NCBI RefSeq assembly: GCF_028693135.1
Contig: NZ_JAQUVZ010000002.1
Coordinates: 62,001 to 126,000 of the forward strand
DNA from: Methanosarcina sp.
GTDB taxonomy: Archaea; Halobacteriota; Methanosarcinia; Methanosarcinales; Methanosarcinaceae
Direction of reading: 5' to 3'
DNA: 64,000 nt
Under the pieces are notes generated by a model that was not told the DNA's origin, ran no database searches, and worked only from the letters and a program-made list of their open reading frames with translations. A program made the position numbers and the translations under genes. Shown piece after piece: positions 27,103 to 34,307 of the stretch; within the stretch, counting starts at the first letter, position 1, and every line of letters starts with the position of its first letter.

Positions 27103-28443
27103 TCAGGCACCTCCTATAAGGGCTTTTGAGATTGAAATATGAGGAGAACCATCAGACACAGGTACAAGCTGTCCGGCTTTTCCACATCTTCCGGCAGTCA
27201 TTTTCAGGTCATTTCCCACATGGGTTACATGGTTCAGGATCTCAAGAGTATTCCCTGAGAGGGAGACATCCCTTAAGAGTCCGGAAAGTTCTCCGTTCTT
27301 TATAAGGTACCCTTTTTCGGCATTGAACTGGAATATGCCTTCTCCGGTGTTTACCTGTCCGCCTCTTGACCCTACAAGGTACATACCGTTCTTTACTTCT
27401 TCCAGCATCTCTTCAAATTTAGAGTCACCGTTGTCAATGAAGGTATTGCTCATCCTGACAACAGGCATGGAATAGCCCTGAGCCCTGCAGTTTCCGGGAG
27501 TTCCCCCGAGTTTGGCTGCGGTTTCCCGGGAGTGGAGATAGGAATTGAAAACCCCGTCCCTGATTATTTCGGTCCTTTTTGATTCGGAACCTTCGGCATC
27601 AAAGGGATAATACCCGAATTCATGCAGAGTAGGGTCATCGATGATCGTAATAAGCGGAGATGCAATCTGTTCTCCTATCCTGTTTTCAAGAATTGAATCC
27701 CCTTCAAGCACAAGGTCGGCTTCCGAAGCATGCCCTACAGCTTCATGGGCAAATACTCCTGCCAGTTCCTGGTCAAGCACTACAGGCATTTCTCCGCCTT
27801 TAGGGGTTTTAGCCTTCAAGAGCTCAATTGCGGTCTTTCCTGCATTTCCGGCAAGCTCGAGGACGTTTTCGTTCTCAAAAAGCTCATAACCGTATCCAAA
27901 ACGGCTTTCTCTACCTGCCTGGTATACGCCGTTTTCCGAAGCAACGGCAGAGACCGCAAAACCGACATTCAAAAGTTCATATTCACATTCCAGACATTCG
28001 GAACTTCTGTACTGAACTTTAAATTCGGACTCGAGATACATTACCTGTGTACTGTTGACGCCTGCAATTTTTGCATGCTCTTCCATACTCTTCAAAAGGT
28101 CTACCTTTTCCTCAATTGCAATGTCTCTCGGGTCGATCCTGATTTCAGGAAGGTCCTTTACATCAGGAGAATTTACAGCTGCAAGTTCTACTTCTTCTTT
28201 AGGAGTGCTCGCATTCATAGAAAAAGCAAGTTTTGAGGCAGCATCGACCCCTAGTTTAAGGTCAATATCTCCTTCAACAGCCGTATAGCCCCAGGAACCT
28301 CCGCAGAGAGCCCTTATTCCGGCCCCCCTTGTAAAGTTTCTGGATATTTCTTCAATCTTTCCGTTATCCAGGACGATAGAAGTGGAACTGCCTTCTATCA
28401 CCCTGCAGTCATAAAATTTTATGTCCTGCATAATGCTTTTCAT
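27103..28443 (-). CDS. tldD: TldD-family metalloprotease
   Basis: The 446-residue protein carries the zinc-protease motif HEAVGH (HExxxH) near residues 235-240, followed by E in ASEADLVLEG. N-terminal GAGIRALCGGSWGYTAVEG near 40-58 and C-terminal AGRCGKAGQLVPVSDGSPHI near 415 are typical of TldD. It works with PmbA, encoded 2 bp downstream. The first ATG (28443) lies only 10 bp from a palindromic element; the second Met (28431, MQDIKFYD) is an alternative start. The element may have replaced the normal upstream region, so the promoter and leader of tldD may now lie within it. Confidence 0.92.
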   Translation of the reverse strand: MKSIMQDIKFYDCRVIEGSSTSIVLDNGKIEEISRNFTRGAGIRALCGGSWGYTAVEGDIDLKLGVDAASKLAFSMNASTPKEEVELAAVNSPDVKDLPEIRIDPRDIAIEEKVDLLKSMEEHAKIAGVNSTQVMYLESEFKVQYRSSECLECEYELLNVGFAVSAVASENGVYQAGRESRFGYGYELFENENVLELAGNAGKTAIELLKAKTPKGGEMPVVLDQELAGVFAHEAVGHASEADLVLEGDSILENRIGEQIASPLITIIDDPTLHEFGYYPFDAEGSESKRTEIIRDGVFNSYLHSRETAAKLGGTPGNCRAQGYSMPVVRMSNTFIDNGDSKFEEMLEEVKNGMYLVGSRGGQVNTGEGIFQFNAEKGYLIKNGELSGLLRDVSLSGNTLEILNHVTHVGNDLKMTAGRCGKAGQLVPVSDGSPHISISKALIGGA

Positions 28444-28452
28444 AAACCCTCA

Positions 28453-29015
28453 GCAGGAAACCCCTGAGTTTAGCTCAGGGGAGGAATGCGTAAACTTCCA
28501 CATCCTGCTCTGTTGAATTAGTTTTTTATTAATATAATGAGGGCGAATAAATCACCCTCCACCTACATACGTAGGGATAATGTGTATCCGAATTGTGGAC
28601 TCCAACTTCGTGAAGTTGGAGTGTTACAGCGTAGCTGGAAGGTCTTCAACTTCGTGAAGTTGGAGTGTTACAGCGTAGCTGGAAGGTCTTCAACTTCGTG
28701 AAGTTGGAGTGTTGCAGCAAAGCTGGAAGGTCTTCAACTTCGTGAAGTTGGAGTATTACAGCGTAGCTGGAACCAGTCAATTCCGGAATCCGTCCTCCTC
28801 TCGATCTGATATGGAAAGGCTTAACGATGCAAGCACTGTCCCTACCTCTCAGGACTGTTTAACCGGCATCCTTAGAGCCTTAAACTGAGGCGACATTCAA
28901 GGGTAACTATGTATTCTTTCCTATCGTTTACCGATATTCTTAACTCCAATCGGTGATCTGGTCAACCAGAACTTGTTAGAAAAGCCCCTGAGGCTTTAGC
29001 TCAGGGGTAATTGAC
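28453..29015 (+). mobile_element. Palindrome-ended non-coding element, copy C, between tldD and lonB
   Basis: Read rightwards, it starts with GCAGGAAACCCCTGAGTTTA, GCTCAGGGGAGGAATG and ends with AAAGCCCCTGAGGCTTTAGC, TCAGGGGTAATTGAC. It contains CCCTACCTCTCAGGAC, AACTGAGG and CTGGTCAACCAG as in the element at 24948-25286, plus a 44 bp repeat array absent there. It fills the gap from tldD start to lonB stop almost exactly. The ends look like IS200/IS605 imperfect palindromes; no protein is encoded. Confidence 0.6.
28603..28772. repeat. Four copies of a 44 bp hairpin unit
   Basis: Copies start at 28603, 28647, 28691 and 28735. Each holds CAACTTCGTGAAGTTG (a 6 bp stem with CGTG loop) and CAGCGTAGCTG (a 4 bp stem with GTA loop). 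Copies are almost identical, one having GCAGCAAAGCTGG instead. The units lie within the palindrome-ended element, so a transcript would contain a row of eight small hairpins. Confidence 0.85.
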
Positions 29016-29017
29016 AA

Positions 29018-31084
29018 TTAGTTCCTGCACCCGAAGAGATTCAGGGACTGTACGGAAGCTGGAGTTACTTCCGGAATATCAAAACTTAGTTTTGTAATAT
29101 TTTTGAGTTTTTCGATAATTGAATTCTTTCTCGGTCCCACAAGGCTGTGTTCCATTACTTCCGCAATAGTGGAAACAGGAATGATCTGAATCTTATCCCT
29201 GTATGCCTTTTCAATAAGAACGTCTGCCTCATTGGCTTTTGGGATAATAACTTTCTTCATGCCGGCCCGGGCTGCAGCTTCAATCTTGTAGGTGACCCCG
29301 CCAACAGGCAGGACATCTCCCCTGACAGAAAGAGAACCCGTCATTGCGACAGTCTGGTCCACAGGGATCTTTTCAATAGCAGAGATTACGGCAGTTGCTA
29401 TGGAAACCGATGCACTGTCCCCTTCCACGCCTTCATATGTCCCTACGAACTGGATGTGGACATCGTGCCGGGAAACGTCTGTTCCGGTCATGTTCTTGAT
29501 CACGGCAGATACATTCAGCACTGCTTCCTTTGCGATGGTCTTGAGCTTGCCTGTTGCAATAATTCGCCCTTCGCCCCCGGAAAGAGCAGGGGTGACTTCG
29601 GATACAATGGGGAGTACAATTCCTGAATCTCCACCCATAACCGCAAGCCCGTTGACTCTACCTATAGCAGAACCTTTCCTCATGAAAGACTCGTATTCCT
29701 TGCGCTGATCGAGGTAGCTGTCTGCAAGCTGCTGTTCGATGGACCTTGCGATCCTCTTTGCCGCAATCACATGCTCGGAAGTTGTGATTGGAGCCCCTTC
29801 AGAGTGGGCAATGTCTCCTGCAACACGCACAAGCCCGCCGAGGTCACGGAGCTTCAGAGTAAGGTGGCCTTTCCTGCCTGCACGCCTTCTGGCTTCTCTT
29901 ATAATATCTTCTACCGCACCTTCGTCAAAGTGAGGAATGTGCCCGTCCCTGACGACTTCCTGGGCAACGAAGCGAACAAGTTTCTTCCGGTTTTCGGGAC
30001 TGTCTTCCATGGAATCTCTCATGTAGACCTCGTACCCGTAGCCTTTTATCCTTGACCTGAGCGCTGGGTGCATTTTCTGTACTGCATCCAGGTTCCCTGC
30101 AGAAACCATAATGAAGTCGCAGGGTACAGGCTCGGTCTTAACAAGAGCTCCAGAACTCCTTTCGGACTGCCCGGTAATCGGGTATTCCTTTTCCTGAAGC
30201 GCAGTCAGGAGGCTCTGCTGGGATTCAAGCCTGAGAGTATTGATTTCATCAATGAAAAGCACCCCTTTGTGGGCTTTGTGGATATCTCCGGCTTCTACCC
30301 TGTCGTGTGCAGGGGTTTCAAGCCCTCCGGACTGGAACGGGTCGTGCCTTACATCTCCAAGCAGAGCTCCTGCGTGGGCTCCGGTTGCGTCGATGTAAGG
30401 TGCCTGCTCCTTATCATAATTTGAAACCGCCATTTTCGGAATCATCATTTCCTCTTTAGGAAGGAACTGGCGGGTTAACATTAGAATCATAATGCCTGCA
30501 ATGATACCCCAGAGCAGCTGGGCGACGAAGTAAGAATAGATGATAATACCCAAAACAAAGAGCATCATGAGCATGTTCCGAGCCTGGGCTTTCTTTCTTG
30601 CCTCCATCTTGTGAGCCATGACAATTTCTCTGCCCTTCCCGGCGGGAACCTCCCTTATCTTGGGGTTGTTAAGATCCTCCAGGTTAGGATACACAAGGAT
30701 ATCTTTGAGCTCTTCTTTAGGAAGAAGTTCTGCCATTGCCTTTGCAAGCAGGGACTTTCCTGTTCCCGGAGTCCCGATCATCATGATGTGCCGTCTCTGG
30801 CTGGCGGCTTTCCTAACTACTTCTACTGCATGTTCCTGTCCCAAGACCTGGTCAATAAGGAGTTTTGGGACCTCTATGTTCGAAGTGTCTTCAAACTTGA
30901 AGCCGATGTCATCTTCGTCTATTTCTTCATGTAACTCAGACTCGACCGTAACCTGAGTAGGCTCATCCTTCTTCGGATCGGCCGCAGACGTATCTACTTG
31001 TGGAACAAACTCACCCACTTCAGGGATTTGTCTGATCATATTCTCCGAAGACCCGTCTATGTTCTGATTATTATTATACTCCAT
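29018..31084 (-). CDS. lonB: Membrane-anchored archaeal Lon protease (LonB)
   Basis: The 688-residue ATP-dependent protease degrades proteins at the membrane. The AAA+ module has Walker A GTPGTGKS at residues 104-111 and Walker B VLFIDEINTL near 280. Two membrane helices form a hairpin at about 171-206, inserted in the AAA+ domain. The C-terminal serine-lysine protease domain has the catalytic Ser in GDSASVSIA near 560 and Lys in VTYKIEAA near 605. The architecture is the standard archaeal LonB. The gene ends next to the palindromic element. A paralogue of its membrane hairpin is encoded at 32495-32935. Confidence 0.96.
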   Translation of the reverse strand: MEYNNNQNIDGSSENMIRQIPEVGEFVPQVDTSAADPKKDEPTQVTVESELHEEIDEDDIGFKFEDTSNIEVPKLLIDQVLGQEHAVEVVRKAASQRRHIMMIGTPGTGKSLLAKAMAELLPKEELKDILVYPNLEDLNNPKIREVPAGKGREIVMAHKMEARKKAQARNMLMMLFVLGIIIYSYFVAQLLWGIIAGIMILMLTRQFLPKEEMMIPKMAVSNYDKEQAPYIDATGAHAGALLGDVRHDPFQSGGLETPAHDRVEAGDIHKAHKGVLFIDEINTLRLESQQSLLTALQEKEYPITGQSERSSGALVKTEPVPCDFIMVSAGNLDAVQKMHPALRSRIKGYGYEVYMRDSMEDSPENRKKLVRFVAQEVVRDGHIPHFDEGAVEDIIREARRRAGRKGHLTLKLRDLGGLVRVAGDIAHSEGAPITTSEHVIAAKRIARSIEQQLADSYLDQRKEYESFMRKGSAIGRVNGLAVMGGDSGIVLPIVSEVTPALSGGEGRIIATGKLKTIAKEAVLNVSAVIKNMTGTDVSRHDVHIQFVGTYEGVEGDSASVSIATAVISAIEKIPVDQTVAMTGSLSVRGDVLPVGGVTYKIEAAARAGMKKVIIPKANEADVLIEKAYRDKIQIIPVSTIAEVMEHSLVGPRKNSIIEKLKNITKLSFDIPEVTPASVQSLNLFGCRN

Positions 31085-31404
31085 GGTTAGCTCACATATT
31101 AGAACGTTATTTGATAGACGTTATCTGATCGAGATTATATACTTGACGCTTTTTAAAAAATAACAAACTTAATGGTAGAATAATAGGCAAAAACGGTTGC
31201 CACAATAACAGATTCCTGAAGTTACTGTAACCCCATCCATACTTCGGCTAATTATATAAACTTGCGGTATATAAAATTAACCTGCCAGATATATACTATA
31301 ATACTATATAGAAACCTTTTATTATATACCATTTGCTGGCTGGACATTTTAGTCGAAAACTTGATCAGAAAATAAATTACCAAATTAATCTACAAGAGAA
31401 TTTG
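31085..31404. other. AT-rich divergent promoter region
   Basis: The stretch between lonB and the TPR gene has no gene. TATATAAACTTGCGGTATATAAAA near 31250-31275 and CTATATAGAAACC near 31305 are TATA-like, facing either way. Confidence 0.4.
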
Positions 31405-31533
31405 AAGATATTTTTACATATCTATGCTAGATCCCCTATATATAATTAAGATATTTTTACATATCTATGCTAGATCTCTTATATATAATTAAGATATTTT
31501 TACATATCTATGCTAGATCCCCTATATATAATT
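31405..31533 (+). promoter_or_regulatory. Three tandem 43 bp units, each with a TATA-like box
   Basis: Copies start at 31405, 31448 and 31491. The unit reads AAGATATTTTTACATATC, TATGCTAGATCCCC and then TATATATAATT; the middle copy has TCTT in place of CCCC. Each unit ends with CTATATATAAT, a plausible TATA box. The array lies 100-228 bp before the first TPR gene and could supply three promoters in a row. Confidence 0.6.
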
Positions 31534-31632
31534 AAACGTTGTCCTTACATGAACTTTGTGCTAAGAGAGTCATCCAGTGCCTGCAAACCGATATCGACAG
31601 CTATTTAAAAAAACAAAGGGGATTTTGATCTT

Positions 31633-32397
31633 ATGTCCAGAAGCAAGGTAAAAAATCTACTCCTCCTGAAACAGATTCACAGTGCTGTAACCCAGATAAA
31701 GAAAGGCAAACTGGATAAAGCCCTCGAAACCCTGGATAAAGCCGAAAAGTCTGCAAGGCAAGCGAAATCCACAGATGCCCTTTATTATATTCTCTTTACT
31801 CGCGGAGGTATCCTCTACTCGGCAAAAGAGTATGACCAGGCTCTTGAAACGTATGAAAGGTCCCTTGAAGTAGGTTCCGAACTCCTGAAAACCAACCCGG
31901 AAAATGCCGATTACCAGCATTACATGGGCACAACCCTGAGCAATACGGGAAACCTCCTTAGAAAGAAAGGAGAAAGAGACAGGGCTGCTGAATCCTATTC
32001 CTGCGCCCGAAAAATCTATTCGGACCTCATAACAAAGAACCCTGAAAATGCTGTTTTCCGCTCTTATGCCGGAGAAAACCTGAATAACTACGGCGCTCTT
32101 CTCACAGAGTCCGGTTCCCTGGACACAGCCTGTGAAATCCTTAAAGAAGCAATCGAAACCTACGAACACCTATATAAAGAAAATCCCGGAAACCTTGGGT
32201 ATCAGGCAGAACTCTCAGTTGCGCTCAGCCAGTTAGGAAGTTGCCTCATCCAGCAGGGACCCGAAGAAATCGAAACTGCAAAACAGAACCTTGAAAAAGC
32301 CCTTGAAATGCAGGAAAATCTGTTAGCCCAGCAGTCTGAAAACGAAAAAATAAAAGAAGCCATCAACCTGACAAAGGAAAGGCTGAAAGGGATTTAA
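31633..32397 (+). CDS. TPR protein 1
   Basis: The 254-residue protein is built of tetratricopeptide repeats. An N-terminal helical pair (LLLLKQIHSAVTQIKKGKLDKALETLDKAEKSARQ) is followed by units with ALETYERSLEVGSELLK near 65-83, GNLLRKKGERDRAAESYSCARKI near 110, and GALLTESGSLDTACEILKEAIETYEHL near 152. TPR repeats bind other proteins; no catalytic domain is present. Two related TPR genes follow at 33263 and 34308. The ATG 31633 has GGGGATTTTGATCTT upstream. The stop codon lies inside an 18 bp tandem repeat, so the C-terminus may vary by slippage. Confidence 0.85.
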   Translation: MSRSKVKNLLLLKQIHSAVTQIKKGKLDKALETLDKAEKSARQAKSTDALYYILFTRGGILYSAKEYDQALETYERSLEVGSELLKTNPENADYQHYMGTTLSNTGNLLRKKGERDRAAESYSCARKIYSDLITKNPENAVFRSYAGENLNNYGALLTESGSLDTACEILKEAIETYEHLYKENPGNLGYQAELSVALSQLGSCLIQQGPEEIETAKQNLEKALEMQENLLAQQSENEKIKEAINLTKERLKGI

Positions 32398-32451
32398 AGG
32401 CTGAAAGGGACTGAAAAGCTGAAAGAGATTTTAAAGCTGAAAGGGATTTGA
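32380..32451. repeat. Four 18 bp copies over the TPR 1 stop codon
   Basis: The units are AGGCTGAAAGGGATTTAA, AGGCTGAAAGGGACTGAA, AAGCTGAAAGAGATTTTA and AAGCTGAAAGGGATTTGA. All are in frame with the gene. The first contains the TAA stop. One point change of that TAA would add 18 residues up to the TGA of copy 4. Confidence 0.8.
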
Positions 32452-32494
32452 TAGTACTGTTACAGGTTTTAAGGGTTTTTCTTACAGGTATTTC

Positions 32495-32935
32495 TTAGAG
32501 GTTTTTCTCTGAAAACAGCAGCATGTGGACGTATAGCAGGATCATCAGTCCAACTACAATCCCCCAGATAAACTGCAAAGTGAAATATGAGTAAACAACA
32601 ATCCCGAGCACAAATAAAGTGACAAGGACATTTACCAGCCTGACCTTTCGCTTCATCCGGGGGTCATGCGGAGTTCCGGCTGCCTCTTCGTTCAGGTCGC
32701 ACTCCCGGAAGTAACTCCTTTCCTGTTTCATGAGGAAGTAAAGCCTCAGGACCAGGATATCGATAACTATACCCCAGAAAGGCTGGCCTATGTAAAAGGT
32801 ATAGAAAAAGACAGCTGCAAGGAAGATACCAACGAGTATTATGAACAGTTGTTCATATTTGCTTTTTCCAGCAGCTTTGCTCCTACCCCTCTCTGAACTC
32901 TTATTCCTTTTTTTGTTCTCTTCTTCCCTGTCCAT
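32495..32935 (-). CDS. Small membrane protein with two LonB-like transmembrane hairpins
   Basis: The 146-residue protein has a charged N-terminus (residues 1-27) and two hydrophobic hairpins at 29-68 and 102-140, joined by a charged loop. The second hairpin contains LFVLGIVVYSYF, then QFIWGIVVGLMIL. The LonB hairpin (residues 175-201) reads LFVLGIIIYSYF, then QLLWGIIAGIMIL: about 18 of 27 positions are identical. The first hairpin has the weaker form FFYTFYIGQPFWGIVIDILVL. No protease or ATPase domain is present. I infer a duplicated membrane module derived from, or shared with, LonB. It lies between TPR genes and is transcribed leftwards on its own. Confidence 0.75.
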   Translation of the reverse strand: MDREEENKKRNKSSERGRSKAAGKSKYEQLFIILVGIFLAAVFFYTFYIGQPFWGIVIDILVLRLYFLMKQERSYFRECDLNEEAAGTPHDPRMKRKVRLVNVLVTLFVLGIVVYSYFTLQFIWGIVVGLMILLYVHMLLFSEKNL

Positions 32936-33116
32936 ACTGACCCCCCTACCTGCAAAGATCCTTTTCTAATGTCGATAAGCAGCAAAATATCCAGAAAACG
33001 TGGGTTAAAGAAAGATATGGAACTTCGAACATCTATAATTAAGCTTTTAATAATATATAAAGGAGTTGGGAAAAAGGCAGGGATGTGGAGGAAAAACACA
33101 GCCTACAGTATGATCT

Positions 33117-33234
33117 ATGCTACAACAGAATCCATGCTACAACAGAATCCATGCCACAACAGAATCCATGCTACAACAGAATCCATACTACAACAGAATC
33201 CATACTAAAACAGAATCATACTAAAACAGAATCT
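33117..33234. repeat. Seven copies of a 17 bp unit upstream of TPR 2
   Basis: The unit is ATGCTACAACAGAATCC, drifting to ATACTAAAACAGAATC in the last copies. It ends about 28 bp before the TPR 2 start, so it covers the expected promoter position. Confidence 0.85.
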
Positions 33235-33262
33235 ATAAAACATTAAAAGCCTTTTTTTTAAT

Positions 33263-34042
33263 ATGCCCGAATCGCCCGAGATGCCCGCAAAATTAAGAGA
33301 GGAAGCAGTAACATATTTTAATGAAACCCTGGACTTGATGCAGAAAGGAAAGTCCGAAGAAGCCCTCGAGTCCCTCCGGAAAGCCGAAAAAGCCGCACAT
33401 GAAGTAAAAGACGGAGCTATCCTATTCCACACTTTAAAAGTAAGAGGACAGCTGCTTCAGTCCCTGGGCAGGCTTGAAGAAGCAAAGGAGACCTACACCT
33501 TCTCCTTAACAACCAGCGTAAAACTCCTCGCAGAAGAACCGGAAAACAAACTCTACATTGATACCCTCCACATGAACCTCAATAACCTTGGAAACCTCGG
33601 CAACATATTCCAGAGAGCCGGCGACTTCCCCTCCTCCCAGCAGTGCTATGAAATTGGCCTTGAAATCTCCCGGCAACAACTTGATTTCCATCCCGAACAC
33701 GAATTCTACCGGATGTACACCGGAAACACTCAGAACAATATCGGAGAACTGCTTTTCATAATGGGCAATTTGGAAGAAGCAAAAGAAAAATACGAAGAAG
33801 CTCTCAAAACCTATGCTCTCCTCCTCAAAAATTTCCCGAAAAACCCGGAATACCTCTCAGATACAGCAATGACCCTCAACAACCTCGGAACCCTTTTTTC
33901 AGAAAAAGGGCAAAAAGCAGAGGCAAAAGAGAACTTCGAAAAAGCGCTTGAGATCCTGAAAAAACTGAGCAAAAAAGACCCTGGAAATGAAAAGCTCAGG
34001 GAAGAAATCAGCCTCACCCGGAAAAGGCTCAAAGCACTCTGA
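33263..34042 (+). CDS. TPR protein 2
   Basis: The 259-residue TPR protein begins MPESPEMPAKLREEAVTYFN and continues LMQKGKSEEALESLRKAEKA, a start also seen in the proteins at 31633 and 34308. TPR units follow with LGRLEEAKETYTFSLTTSVKLL near 73, NLGNIFQRAGDFPSSQQCYEIGLEIS near 113 and MGNLEEAKEKYEEALKTYALLL near 171, then GQKAEAKENFEKALEILKKL. There is no ribosome site before the ATG; the gene may be translated from a leaderless message. A GC-rich terminator follows 50 bp after the stop. Confidence 0.85.
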   Translation: MPESPEMPAKLREEAVTYFNETLDLMQKGKSEEALESLRKAEKAAHEVKDGAILFHTLKVRGQLLQSLGRLEEAKETYTFSLTTSVKLLAEEPENKLYIDTLHMNLNNLGNLGNIFQRAGDFPSSQQCYEIGLEISRQQLDFHPEHEFYRMYTGNTQNNIGELLFIMGNLEEAKEKYEEALKTYALLLKNFPKNPEYLSDTAMTLNNLGTLFSEKGQKAEAKENFEKALEILKKLSKKDPGNEKLREEISLTRKRLKAL

Positions 34043-34091
34043 GATCTAGAACCACGCAACCTGAATAGCTGTCTGTGCCCGAATTTGTCCA

Positions 34092-34113
34092 CGCGCCTAC
34101 GGCGCGGCTTTTT
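34092..34113 (+). terminator. GC-rich hairpin-T terminator after TPR 2
   Basis: CGCGCC, loop TAC, GGCGCG is followed by GCTTTTT. The GC content is far above the surroundings. Confidence 0.7.
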
Positions 34114-34307
34114 CCTGTGCTAAAAGAGATGAATAACTGTTTTTTTATATTTCGCCCGCGTGAGACTCGATAATCCCAACATTCCACGACGCGCACACAC
34201 ATCTAAAAGCCTCTTCATTATTTACCCTGCTCTCGTTCACACTTTTTGTTACGATTGCAGCGTAAAAAAACACAATCTTTAAGCCACCATTAATTCATTT
34301 TGTTATC

